This document shows, one piece after another, positions 26,413 to 34,796 of a stretch of DNA of 64,000 nucleotides. Origin of the DNA: Hahella sp. HNIBRBA332. Lineage in GTDB: Bacteria > Pseudomonadota > Gammaproteobacteria > Pseudomonadales > Oleiphilaceae. The DNA is taken from assembly GCF_030719035.1 (NCBI RefSeq), contig NZ_CP132203.1:4668501-4732500 (forward strand). Reading direction: 5' to 3'. A program made the position numbers and the translations under genes. The first letter of the stretch is position 1. Every line of letters starts with the position of its first letter. The notes under the pieces were generated by a model. That model saw only the letters and a program-made list of their open reading frames with translations, had not been told where the DNA came from and ran no database searches.

Positions 26413-27042
26413 CTAACAAAGCATCAGACGATCAAAGCCAATCCCGAAACCAATCCCTTGTTTGTAGGCCCCGCCGCCCACGACCTGTTTCTGCGCTCCC
26501 AACTTGGGCACAGAGATTTCGAAGCCGTCCTCCATGTAATAACTCAAGCCGCGCTTCACGGCGCTAAATACTTCATATTCCGGGGTTTGCAGCGACACCA
26601 TCTTCTCCGCCAGATCGATCAGCTCTTGCCGAACGGTTGGCGTACTGGGATTAATGACTTCTACGCCAAATTGAAAGAACTCCCGATAGCGCCCTTCCTG
26701 CGGCTGTTCGTAACGCCAGCAGCGCTCAAAATACCAAAGCCGCACATTCTTTCTGCGCTTGAAGTGCTTATCCGCCACCAGTTGTACGGTGGCAGTCCCT
26801 TCTGGACGTAGACATAAAGAACGACCTTTCTTATCCGGAAACACATACATCTGCCCCAGTATCTCCTCGCCGGCTTTGTCCACATAAACTTGAGACGGCT
26901 CAATGGAAGGCAGAATCACCTCTTCAAAACCACTCGCTTCCGCCAGCGTGATCATCTGATTCAGCAACGCCCTACGCTTCTTCGCCGTCTCGCCGCTGAT
27001 AATGCGTACGCCTTTGGCCATACCTTCAATTTTGTATTCCAT
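26413..27042 (-). CDS. Miniature histidyl-tRNA-synthetase-like protein (catalytic core only)
   Basis: 209 residues. The class II HisRS core is plain: LCLRPEGTATVQLVAD, motif 2 RYEQPQEGRYREFFQFGVE, the HisRS-specific RGLSYYMEDGFEIS (compare RGLDYY) and motif 3 GIGFGIGFDRLML. HisRS is normally about 420 residues; here the insertion domain between motif 2 and the RGLxYY motif is missing and the protein stops right after motif 3, without the anticodon-binding domain. It therefore cannot be a normal tRNA-charging enzyme by itself. It could be a HisZ-like regulator, a histidine-activating enzyme, or act on a small RNA or protein. GGGA 8 nt before ATG 27042. The leader carries a histidine attenuator, which supports a histidine link. 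Confidence 0.85.
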   Translation of the reverse strand: MEYKIEGMAKGVRIISGETAKKRRALLNQMITLAEASGFEEVILPSIEPSQVYVDKAGEEILGQMYVFPDKKGRSLCLRPEGTATVQLVADKHFKRRKNVRLWYFERCWRYEQPQEGRYREFFQFGVEVINPSTPTVRQELIDLAEKMVSLQTPEYEVFSAVKRGLSYYMEDGFEISVPKLGAQKQVVGGGAYKQGIGFGIGFDRLMLC

Positions 27043-27074
27043 AATGGATTCCCATTCACTGATTTAAAAACAAT

Positions 27075-27108
27075 AAAAAAGCCCTCGCAGCAACGCTGGG
27101 AGGGCTTT
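27075..27108 (-). terminator. Attenuator terminator upstream of the mini-HisRS gene
   Basis: On the minus strand AAAGCCCTC pairs with GAGGGCTTT (9 bp), topped by CAGC/GCTG after one C-C mismatch, with a GTT loop, then TTTTTTATTG. It lies between a His-rich leader ORF and the HisRS-like gene. Its left arm CTCCCAGC is a perfect 8-nt complement of GCTGGGAG inside the leader ORF (27147-27154), giving a competing antiterminator. Confidence 0.8.
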
Positions 27109-27129
27109 CTCAGTGAACGGGCTTAACTT

Positions 27130-27207
27130 TCAACCAAGCAATAGCTCTCCCAGCCGACGATGCGACAGTGAATGCAGATGCTTTGGATGAAGGTTGAAAG
27201 TAATCAT
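27130..27207 (-). CDS. Histidine leader peptide (attenuator ORF)
   Basis: A 25-residue reading frame starting MITFNL and ending GELLLG. Codons 7, 10, 12 and 16 are CAT histidine codons (LHPKHLHSLSH), that is four in ten. The GCTGGGAG segment that can pair with the terminator left arm lies just after these codons. A ribosome stalled at the early His codons would leave it free (antitermination), while one reaching the stop would cover it (termination). CTTTCAACC at codons 3-6 and GGTTGAAAG at the stop are perfectly complementary and may form an outer hairpin. The predicted transcript start falls at or next to this ATG, so it may be leaderless; an in-frame ATG at 27216 lies inside the -10 box. 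Confidence 0.7.
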   Translation of the reverse strand: MITFNLHPKHLHSLSHRRLGELLLG

Positions 27208-27214
27208 GCTGGAC

Positions 27215-27242
27215 ATTATGCGTCCGAACAGAAGGATGTCAA
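27215..27242 (-). promoter_or_regulatory. Sigma-70 promoter of the histidine attenuator and mini-HisRS
   Basis: On the minus strand TTGACA (27242-27237) and CATAAT (27220-27215) are separated by 16 bp. The -35 is perfect and the -10 differs from consensus at its first base. Transcription should start about 27208-27207. Confidence 0.7.
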
Positions 27243-27354
27243 CCCGCCAGGCTGACGCCATGCGTCGGAGCAAAAAAGCAAAGAAAAGACGGCGCCTCAC
27301 AGACAGGATCGCCGCCTCGGTTCTCACTTAATCGAGTCGTGTTTTAATCAGTCG

Positions 27355-28089
27355 CTATTCAACGCGTTGCGCCGCAGCGATAAAGAACATCGGTCGCTCT
27401 AATTCAACTTTCAGTTCTGGACATTCCTCGATTTGCTCCGCACTGGGACGCCATTCTTCCAGATGCTTCAGGGTGAAGCCGGCATTAATCAGCATCATCA
27501 GATACGTACCCAAAGTGCGGTGTTGTTTGACCACGCCATCCGCCAGCCAATCAGTGGTTCGTGGTCCTTCCACCAGATACTGGTTGATAGGCCAGAGTGT
27601 GTTTTTGTGCTGGTCTTCCGCCCAACCCGGTCGCCTGGGCGCTGTATAGATCGGATGCTCCGCGGAGAAAATCAGCCAACCACCCGGTTTCAGACTCTTA
27701 TACGCCTGCTCGAACAAACCTTGCAGATTGGCGATGTAATGCAGCGTCAGCGAGCTGTAGACCAGATCGAAGCTGTTCTCAGGCAGGGTCAGCGTCTCCA
27801 GATCCTCGCGAACGTACTGAATATGAGCGTCAGACGTCATCTCTTCCGCCTTGGACAGCATGTTTTGAGAGACGTCGACACCCAGCACGCTGGCTGCGGA
27901 CTGCTCCCGCGCCCACCGGCAGAACCAGCCAAATCCGCAGCCTAAATCGGCCACATTGGCGTTGTCCAACGGCGGCATCAGCGCTCTGATGGAAGCCCAT
28001 TCCGGCGCTCCATCCAGCCCTTTCAGGGACCGTGGCAATTGGCTGTAGCCCTCAAAGAATGAGTCGGTGTCGTAAATATTTTGTGTCAT
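27355..28089 (-). CDS. SAM-dependent methyltransferase
   Basis: 244 residues from ATG 28089 (GGAG 12 nt upstream; an upstream GTG/TTG extension adds nothing recognisable). Class I Rossmann methyltransferase: motif I VADLGCGFGWFCRWA, acidic residue GVDVSQNML, motif II/III SFDLVYSSLTLHYI, post-motif LKPGGWLIFSAEHP. The HYI and EHP features resemble Tam/UbiE-type small-molecule or acid methyltransferases. Substrate cannot be told. It lies between argS and the attenuator on the same strand, about 290 nt after argS. Confidence 0.88.
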   Translation of the reverse strand: MTQNIYDTDSFFEGYSQLPRSLKGLDGAPEWASIRALMPPLDNANVADLGCGFGWFCRWAREQSAASVLGVDVSQNMLSKAEEMTSDAHIQYVREDLETLTLPENSFDLVYSSLTLHYIANLQGLFEQAYKSLKPGGWLIFSAEHPIYTAPRRPGWAEDQHKNTLWPINQYLVEGPRTTDWLADGVVKQHRTLGTYLMMLINAGFTLKHLEEWRPSAEQIEECPELKVELERPMFFIAAAQRVE

Positions 28090-28153
28090 GAGTGTGTACT
28101 CCGTTTGAGAATGCCGGCAACGAACGGGATACAACTTCCTACAGGCGTGACGA

Positions 28154-28180
28154 AGCCCCGTCCGTTGATACGGCGGGGCT
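28154..28180. terminator. Hairpin between argS and the methyltransferase gene
   Basis: AGCCCCG and CGGGGCT arms, with an inner CCG/CGG extension after one unpaired base, close a 6-nt loop. No long T run is seen on either strand, so it may be a 3'-stabilising hairpin or a weak terminator. Confidence 0.4.
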
Positions 28181-28332
28181 GATTTCGCAATTACGCGAAC
28201 TTAGAGTTGCTCACGAATTACGGACGCCCCACCAGGAACGCCCTCAATTCGCGAAACAATATGAATATCGATATAAATCATCGCGTGATTATTTCAGGGG
28301 ATAAATATAGCGTCAATGTCATTCTGCGTTCG

Positions 28333-28368
28333 CTCCGCCCCAACCGAATCATTCCATTAGGGGCGGAG
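28333..28368 (-). terminator. Hairpin downstream of argS
   Basis: A perfect 9-bp inverted repeat (CTCCGCCCC / GGGGCGGAG, 18-nt loop) begins 15 nt beyond the argS stop. No T run follows on the minus strand, so it is at best a weak terminator or a message stabiliser. Confidence 0.45.
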
Positions 28369-28382
28369 AAAGCGGATGGGCT

Positions 28383-30119
28383 TTACATCCGCTCCAGGGT
28401 TTCAATGCCCAGCAGATCCAAGCCTTGTTTCAGGGTCTTGGCGATGAGCAATGACAGCATCAGACGCGAGCTACGTACAGGTTCTTCGGCCGTCAAAATC
28501 GGACAGGCTTCATAAAAGCTTGCAAACTCTTTGGACAAATCATAGAGATAGCCACACAAAATGTGCGGACAGCCTTCAGACGCCACAGAGTGCAGTATTT
28601 CATTGAACTGCAACAACCTGACCGCCAGCGCACGCTCGATGGGCTCCACCAGTTGCAGGTCGCCCTCAAAGGTCAGATTACCGACTTCGCCTCTCTTGAA
28701 GACATTCACTACCCGGCTGTATGCGTACTGCACGTATGGCGCAGTGTTGCCTTCCAGGCTGAGCATGGCGTCGAAGCTGAAGATATAATCGCTGGTGCGG
28801 TTCTTGGACAGATCCGCATACTTCACCGCCGCCATACCGACGACGTGAGCAATGCGATTAAGCTCTTCTTCCGGCATTTCCGGATTCTTTTCTTTCACGA
28901 CGGCGTATGCCCGACCTTGCGCTTCGGTTAGCAGATCCGCCAATTTGACGGTGCCGCCGTCCCGAGTCTTGAAGGGCTTGCCGTCCGTGCCCAGAACCAT
29001 GCCGAACGCCATATGCTCCAGGGACATATCCGGGCTGACGAAGCCCGCCCTGCGACCGGCCGCATAGACCTGATTCAAGTGCAATGACTGCCGCGCATCG
29101 ACGAAATAAAGCACCCGATTCGCCTTCAGAACCCGCTCTCTGTAGCGCAAAGCCGCCAGGTCCGTGGTGGCGTACAGGTAACCGCCGTCAGACTTCTTCA
29201 CGATCAGCGGCAACGTCTCATCGTCTTTGCCTTTGAACTCGTCCATGAAGACGCACTCAGCGCCATCGCTGTTGGTCAGCAGGCCTTTCTCGCGCAGATC
29301 ATCGATTACATTCGGCAGATCTTCGTTATAAGCGCTTTCCGGCATCACGTCCGCCCGCGTCAGGCTCACGTTCAGCCGCTCATATACGTCTTCGCAATGC
29401 TGCAGAGAGACATCAATGAAGGTCTTCCACAGCGATAGACATTCCTGATCGCCGGACTGCAGCTTCACGACATACTGACGCGCGCTATCTTTGAATTCAG
29501 GATCTTCGTCAAAACACTTCTTGGCCTGACGATAGAAGTTTTCCAGATCAGCCAGCTCCATAGACAGAGTCTGCTGGTTCTCCGCCTTCAACTTGTTCAT
29601 GTAAGCCAGCAACATGCCGAACTGGGTGCCCCAGTCGCCCACGTGGTTCTGACGAATCACCCGATGGCCCAGGAACTCCAGAGTTCTGACAACGGCGTCG
29701 CCGATGATGGTGGAGCGCAGATGGCCAACGTGCATTTCTTTCGCGAGGTTAGGCGCGGAGTAATCCACTACGACGGTCTGTTTGGGGCTGTCCAGAGGAA
29801 TGGTCAGGCGCGGATCAGCCAGCACTTGGCGCAGGCTCTGACTCATCCAGTCTGTACTCAGGAAAATATTGATAAAACCAGGGCCGGCGATTTCGACTTT
29901 CTCGGCCATGTCGCCCAGATCCAGAACGTCCAGGACTTTGGTGGCCAATTCGCGCGGGTTCATTTTCAGCGCTTTGGCGACGCCCATCACGCCATTGGCC
30001 TGATAGTCGCCGAATTGAGGCTTGCCGGACGGCTTCACGATCGCCGGAGAGCCTTCTGGAGCGCCCGCCGCATGCAGCGCTGCGCTGATTTTTTGTTCAA
30101 GCAATTGTTGCAGATTCAT
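28383..30119 (-). CDS. argS: Arginyl-tRNA synthetase
   Basis: Class I synthetase that charges tRNA-Arg. 578 residues from ATG 30119, as in E. coli (577); a GTG seven codons upstream is in frame but adds no conserved sequence. The N-terminal ArgRS-specific domain, the HIGH-type motif APNLAKEMHVGHLRST (about residue 120), the KMSKS-region equivalent LGTDGKPFKTRDGGTVKLADLL and the C-terminal DALR anticodon-binding domain (from about 455) are all present. Full-length and ordinary. Confidence 0.97.
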   Translation of the reverse strand: MNLQQLLEQKISAALHAAGAPEGSPAIVKPSGKPQFGDYQANGVMGVAKALKMNPRELATKVLDVLDLGDMAEKVEIAGPGFINIFLSTDWMSQSLRQVLADPRLTIPLDSPKQTVVVDYSAPNLAKEMHVGHLRSTIIGDAVVRTLEFLGHRVIRQNHVGDWGTQFGMLLAYMNKLKAENQQTLSMELADLENFYRQAKKCFDEDPEFKDSARQYVVKLQSGDQECLSLWKTFIDVSLQHCEDVYERLNVSLTRADVMPESAYNEDLPNVIDDLREKGLLTNSDGAECVFMDEFKGKDDETLPLIVKKSDGGYLYATTDLAALRYRERVLKANRVLYFVDARQSLHLNQVYAAGRRAGFVSPDMSLEHMAFGMVLGTDGKPFKTRDGGTVKLADLLTEAQGRAYAVVKEKNPEMPEEELNRIAHVVGMAAVKYADLSKNRTSDYIFSFDAMLSLEGNTAPYVQYAYSRVVNVFKRGEVGNLTFEGDLQLVEPIERALAVRLLQFNEILHSVASEGCPHILCGYLYDLSKEFASFYEACPILTAEEPVRSSRLMLSLLIAKTLKQGLDLLGIETLERM

Positions 30120-30307
30120 AGGAAGATCTTCGTTACTCACAGCAACGGGAGTCCGCCGCTGAAACTGATGGAAATGGCGGCCATGATACCGCAGTATCCG
30201 GTCAAGGAAAAATCCGCAGTTATCCGGGTAAGACTAAATGTCATGAATTGAAGGGAACGCCCGGTGCGGCAGGGCGCCGAGCGTGGATAAGAAATTAAGA
30301 CAATGGC

Positions 30308-30868
30308 TTATTCGGTCTCACGGGGTTCGTATATGCGAATTACGGTCGAGTATGTAACATCAGAGCCATAACGTGATTCAAACTCTTTATTAACTGCCTC
30401 AGCCAAACCTTCATAGCTGATATGGCCAAACAAAGATTCCACTTTATACGGCGAACGAGACTCTAATCGAATATTTTCCGCGCCCTCCAAGCCACACTTC
30501 CATGGGTTGCTCAAGTCTTCCTGCTTTAATTTGTGCAGTATCTGGACGGCCGGACCATTTAGCAGAAAACCGTTTTTCTCGGATATATGAGTTATTGCCA
30601 CTTTACCCTCTCCTACCGACGTTATCACAAAGGGCGCATCTATAGTGGGATAGAAGTGATAGCCGTTAGCGCCAGCATATAGTGCGCCTTTTTCATCCAT
30701 ACAAAAATCAATATCTTTAACGTAGACAGACTCGCCAAGTTTCAGTTCAGGAAACAGCGAAACCCTATCCAGATGTATAAAGCTATACTCAACATTATTT
30801 TCGACTTGGAACTGTGCGGATGCAGTAGTGGATATTGCTAAAAGTAGCCCTGCTAGTGTTTTGGTCAT
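30308..30868 (-). CDS. Hypothetical exported protein
   Basis: 186 residues with a clear signal peptide (MTKTLAGLLLAISTTASA, cleavage about 18). The mature part is a mixed alpha/beta domain with two cysteines (DFCMDEKG and WKCGLEG) that could form a disulfide. No family recognised. A TAAAAAGGAGAAG site upstream of the ATG is strong. Single gene, with AT content above its neighbours. Confidence 0.7.
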   Translation of the reverse strand: MTKTLAGLLLAISTTASAQFQVENNVEYSFIHLDRVSLFPELKLGESVYVKDIDFCMDEKGALYAGANGYHFYPTIDAPFVITSVGEGKVAITHISEKNGFLLNGPAVQILHKLKQEDLSNPWKCGLEGAENIRLESRSPYKVESLFGHISYEGLAEAVNKEFESRYGSDVTYSTVIRIYEPRETE

Positions 30869-31226
30869 ACTGACTTCTCCTTTTTAATAAATATTCCTCA
30901 CCTGTCCAGGTGAAGGTGGATCATACCCACTATTAGATATTTTTCATACTAATCAATTACCTGAACTGAAAATCATAATTACCAAAACGACAAAACAGGC
31001 TTGTCAGGCGTCCTGTATTCCTATACTTTCGCCTCACTCGTCGCATTGCTTTATATACAAGCGCAAGGACCATTTTTATTTGTACAGAAAGGAGTCTGAC
31101 CTGCCTTTTTTACGCCTGTTATATGTTCTGGAACACATGCTTTTTATTGCTGAGATATATCGTCAATAGATTTCGATTGGCGGAGTATTTCCTATCTCGA
31201 TTGATTTTCAACCAAGGAGTTGTTGA
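30869..31226. other. AT-rich divergent intergenic region
   Basis: About 360 bp between two divergent genes for small exported proteins. It must hold both promoters. I could not fix either with confidence and see no repeats, RNA or ORF worth calling. Confidence 0.5.
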
Positions 31227-32066
31227 ATGAAGTACTCACCTTTGTGTTTGTTGTTTCCCTTAGTCTTGTTGACGGCCTGCGGTGGAGGTGGAGGCGGTGG
31301 ATCGAATGACTCCCCGCCACCCGCCAGCGCCTACCAAGATTGCGATCTTTCAGGTTATAAAACACTGTCGGGCAATGGATACCCAGCTAATTATTTCTCC
31401 GGCCACTCTTACTCGCAAAAGTCTTGGTCGAATGGGGACTTCGACTGGTACCCTCTGCAACTCAACATTGTAGAAGAATCCACTACGTTCGGGCATGGCC
31501 TCAACACGAGCGAGCAGACGTCAGACGTTTGTCAGGCAGTGGCGACGAAACTGCTGGGCAAATTCCTTCAACCCAGCCAGAGTCTACAGAGACAACTCGA
31601 AGTAGAGCTATTCTTCGAGGGGTTTAATTATGAAACCACTTTATCCAGCACCGATGTGGAGGATAAAAAAATCTCAGCAATACAACCCAGGCTGGCGCTG
31701 CATTTAGACCTGCTCAAAAAAGAGTCTATTGATGAATATCTGGTGCTGGAATCCGAATCGTTGAACGCCTCAGCGCCGGTATGTAAGAAGCCTTTCACCG
31801 TATTGACGGAGTGGAGAGAAGGCAGTGAGCCTAACGTTGATAGAAAGACTGAAACTTATGGCGCTGACGGCAAAGTGTATACGCTTACTCATGCCGCCAA
31901 GTTTACCGGCGACGCCTGCACTTTTGATATTTCCGGGCGAATCGCGGTTGATGGTAGAGAGGAGCCTGTAGCCATACAAGCATCCGCAGAGCTGGAAAAG
32001 AAAGTCAGTGAATCGGGTTATGATCGGGGCTACACACTTCATATTCACAGTATGAAAATATACTGA
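31227..32066 (+). CDS. Hypothetical lipoprotein
   Basis: 279 residues. Lipobox LTAC with lipidated Cys at about residue 18, then a run of glycines and a short linker (GGGGGGG, SPPPAS) as in many surface lipoproteins. The globular part is mainly beta, with several cysteines (DCDLSGY, SDVCQAV, APVCKKP, GDACTFD). No family recognised. AAGGAG precedes the ATG and a strong hairpin terminator follows. Confidence 0.75.
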   Translation: MKYSPLCLLFPLVLLTACGGGGGGGSNDSPPPASAYQDCDLSGYKTLSGNGYPANYFSGHSYSQKSWSNGDFDWYPLQLNIVEESTTFGHGLNTSEQTSDVCQAVATKLLGKFLQPSQSLQRQLEVELFFEGFNYETTLSSTDVEDKKISAIQPRLALHLDLLKKESIDEYLVLESESLNASAPVCKKPFTVLTEWREGSEPNVDRKTETYGADGKVYTLTHAAKFTGDACTFDISGRIAVDGREEPVAIQASAELEKKVSESGYDRGYTLHIHSMKIY

Positions 32067-32089
32067 ACCTCATATCCCCAATTCATGCA

Positions 32090-32121
32090 GATGATGGCCG
32101 ACTTGTATCGGCCATCGTCTT
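32090..32121 (+). terminator. Terminator between the lipoprotein gene and the convergent protease gene
   Basis: A 12-bp stem (GATGATGGCCGA / TCGGCCATCGTC, one G-T pair) with a 6-nt loop is followed by TTGTTAC on the plus strand. It starts 24 nt after the lipoprotein stop. Confidence 0.65.
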
Positions 32122-32134
32122 GTTACTGATCAAA

Positions 32135-33505
32135 TCAACGAATCACCAGATAAAAGGCGCCGCCGCCCCGCTGCACCAGAAGGAGCAATTTGGTCTCTCC
32201 GGCGTCCACCACTTTTTGCAGGTCGCTTACGGAATTTACCCGGCGATTATTAGCGCCGATGATGACATCGCCAGGACGCAGACCGCTATAGGCGGCGTTT
32301 GAGTTGGGCGCCAATCCTATCACCACTACGCCTGAGCCGTCTGGATTATCTTCAAACGAGGCGCCTTCCAGCAGCTTGTGGATACGGGTCTCGCCTGCAA
32401 TGCTGTTAGGCGGCTCCTGCAATGTCACTTTCACGACCTCTTCATCGCCCTCACGCAAAATAGTCACACGCAGCTTGTCGCCGATTTTGCGCTGGCCGAT
32501 CTGACTGCGCAGATGGCCTGCGCTACGCGTGGGCTTGTCGTCAATGGCGATGATGATATCTCCCGTCTTCAAACCGCCCTTCTCCGCCTCAGACCCTTTG
32601 GCGACACTGGTGATCAGAACACCACGCTGGCCGTTACGCAGCTTGAAGGCCTGACGCAAATCCGGCGTGATGTCCTGAATCCCCACGCCCAGTTGCCCGC
32701 GTTTTACTTCGCCGTGCTCAATGATCTGGTCGATGCTGGCCTTGGCCATGTTAATAGGAATGGCGAATCCGATGCCGACATTGCCTCCGGTCGGCGCCAG
32801 GATAGCTGTATTAATGCCAATCAATTCGCCGCGCAGGTTAACCAGCGCGCCGCCGGAGTTGCCGGGGTTGATGGAGGCGTCGGTCTGAATAAAGTCTTCG
32901 TAACCTTCAATGCCCAGTCCTGTGCGTCCCAATGCGCTGACGACGCCGGTGGTGACGGTTTGGCCCAGTCCGAAGGGGTTGCCGATTGCGACCACGAAAT
33001 CCCCGACCTCCAGCCTGTCCGAGTCCGCCATCTTCACCTCGCTCAGATCATCCGCCTCAATTTTCAGAACGGCGATATCGGCGTCAGGGTCGCCTCCCAG
33101 CACTTCCGCCTTCAGGGTACGGCCATCCGTCAACGATACATGCACCTCATCCGCCCCTTTGATGACGTGGTAGTTGGTGACCACCGTGCCATTATCTTTA
33201 TCGACGATGACCCCGGAACCGGCGCTTTGCTGGCGACGTTGCTCGCGAGGCCGCCGGTTGTCTGGAATATTGAAGAAATGACGAAAGAAAGGATCTTGCA
33301 TTAAAGGGCTGTAGGATTCCTGCCTGGCGTAGGTCGCGATGTTGACGACAGCGGGGTTCACTTCCTTGAGCATGGGCGCCAAGGTGGGCAAGGGCTGCCC
33401 CTGTGAGTCGGCCAGTGGCAGCGCGGCGGCGCTGGAGGCCGCCCAGCCGACGCAGGCTGCCAGTACACATAATCTCAATCCACTCAGGGTTTTACCCATC
33501 AACAT
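32135..33505 (-). CDS. Periplasmic DegP/DegQ-type serine protease
   Basis: 456 residues from ATG 33505, chosen because GGAGG sits about 10 nt upstream; the ORF is open further upstream. Signal peptide about 1-28. Trypsin-like domain with the complete triad: His113 (TNYHVI), Asp143 (DADIAVLK) and Ser217 (NPGNSGGA). Two PDZ domains follow (about 265-355 and 370-456). DegP/DegQ-type proteins degrade or refold misfolded periplasmic proteins. The two PDZ domains favour DegP/DegQ over DegS. The final PDZ ends YLVIR. No sigma-E-type promoter could be assigned. Confidence 0.93.
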   Translation of the reverse strand: MLMGKTLSGLRLCVLAACVGWAASSAAALPLADSQGQPLPTLAPMLKEVNPAVVNIATYARQESYSPLMQDPFFRHFFNIPDNRRPREQRRQQSAGSGVIVDKDNGTVVTNYHVIKGADEVHVSLTDGRTLKAEVLGGDPDADIAVLKIEADDLSEVKMADSDRLEVGDFVVAIGNPFGLGQTVTTGVVSALGRTGLGIEGYEDFIQTDASINPGNSGGALVNLRGELIGINTAILAPTGGNVGIGFAIPINMAKASIDQIIEHGEVKRGQLGVGIQDITPDLRQAFKLRNGQRGVLITSVAKGSEAEKGGLKTGDIIIAIDDKPTRSAGHLRSQIGQRKIGDKLRVTILREGDEEVVKVTLQEPPNSIAGETRIHKLLEGASFEDNPDGSGVVVIGLAPNSNAAYSGLRPGDVIIGANNRRVNSVSDLQKVVDAGETKLLLLVQRGGGAFYLVIR

Positions 33506-33703
33506 GTATCTTTCCTCCGCTGGGCGCAGACGGGCCGACGACGAACGCATGCCTCACGACCTGACAGCGCGTTTGAAAATGTCCTTAGTTATAACGTCCT
33601 ATGAGATGGGAGCGGTTTTGTCATAAATCCGGGTTAGATTTACAATCGCGGCTCTCTGTCACGTATGCTTCCATAACCTGCCCAACGCGGATATTACCAG
33701 AGT

Positions 33704-34774
33704 ATGAAATTTTCTAAATCAGCGCCTAATGGACTGAATACTATTACCTTTTGCTGCGCCTTGACGCTGGGCGTCAACGCCCTGCCCGCTCAGGCCCAGT
33801 TGCAAGAAAAAGATCAGGATGAAACTGAAACCTGCGTGTTCAAAGCGCTGACCCAGGGCCCTGGCGATATGACCATCGATGAGCTGAAAAGCCGTTGCGG
33901 TATAGAGATTCCGAAAATTCCTGAAGACGCCAGCCCCACAGTGAAAAATGGAGAAAGCGTTATCGCCGAACGCATTATGCGGGAGCAGCTTTCCAGCAAC
34001 AGCCGCAGTGTGATCACCCCGCACCTGCGTAACTACCTGATGCCGGTGTCCTATCTGAAAAACCCTAACAGCGAACCGTTACGCGAGGCTTACGACCTTG
34101 GGGAAGATGCGGAACTGGACAACCTGGAGGCGAAGTTTCAAATCAGCCTGAAAGTGCCTCTGGCGCAAGGAACTTTCATCGACTCGGACGCCATATTTTT
34201 CGGCGTGACCCTCAAGTCCTTCTGGCAAGTGTACAACCACGATTATTCCGCGCCATTTCGGGAGACCAATTACGAGCCGGAAGTTTTCTGGATTGCGCCG
34301 GTGGATTGGACCTTTTCCACCGCTGATTTCAGTCTGCTGGCGGTTGGCTTCAGCCACCAGTCCAATGGCCGCTCGCAACCACTGTCGCGGAGCTGGAATC
34401 GCATCTACGCCAACTTCATCTGGGAGCATAACCGCTTCGTTTTCAGTCTGAAGCCCTGGTGGAGGATTCCAGAGGACCAGAAAAAGGACAGACTTGATCC
34501 TAAAGGCGACGACAATCCCGATATCGACGACTACATGGGGCACTTCGAATTCACCACCGCCTACCGTTGGGATAACTACGAAGCCAGTCTCATGCTGCGC
34601 AACAATCTGCGCGAAGATAACAAAGGCGCGGTGGAGCTAGGGTTTACCTTCCCATTATGGAAGCGGCTGCGTGGTTACGTGCAGTACTTCAATGGCTACG
34701 GCGAAAACCTGATGGACTATAACGCGTCAGTGGAGCGCATCGGCATCGGCGTGTTACTGACGGATCTGCTCTGA
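33704..34774 (+). CDS. pldA: Outer-membrane phospholipase A
   Basis: 356-residue beta-barrel enzyme that hydrolyses phospholipids in the outer leaflet. Signal peptide about 1-31 (ending PAQAQ), an N-terminal extension with a Cys pair (about 42 and 65), then the barrel. The catalytic signature is intact: His218 and Ser220 in GFSHQSNGRS and Asn232 in SRSWNR, with the same spacing as His142, Ser144, Asn156 of E. coli. It ends in a barrel strand (VERIGIGVLLTDLL). The extra N-terminal segment makes it longer than the E. coli protein (289). Confidence 0.93.
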   Translation: MKFSKSAPNGLNTITFCCALTLGVNALPAQAQLQEKDQDETETCVFKALTQGPGDMTIDELKSRCGIEIPKIPEDASPTVKNGESVIAERIMREQLSSNSRSVITPHLRNYLMPVSYLKNPNSEPLREAYDLGEDAELDNLEAKFQISLKVPLAQGTFIDSDAIFFGVTLKSFWQVYNHDYSAPFRETNYEPEVFWIAPVDWTFSTADFSLLAVGFSHQSNGRSQPLSRSWNRIYANFIWEHNRFVFSLKPWWRIPEDQKKDRLDPKGDDNPDIDDYMGHFEFTTAYRWDNYEASLMLRNNLREDNKGAVELGFTFPLWKRLRGYVQYFNGYGENLMDYNASVERIGIGVLLTDLL

Positions 34775-34796
34775 CCACACGCTCCGCAGCATTCCG

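Noticed and set aside
26413..27042. Mini-HisRS gene as a pseudogene fragment of hisS
   Set aside because: The frame is intact, the start has a ribosome site, the gene has its own promoter and attenuator, and the missing insertion domain is internal, not a simple end truncation.
27208..27327. N-terminal extension of the leader ORF to 65 codons
   Set aside because: The extra codons lie upstream of and across the TTGACA/CATAAT promoter, so they would not be in the transcript.
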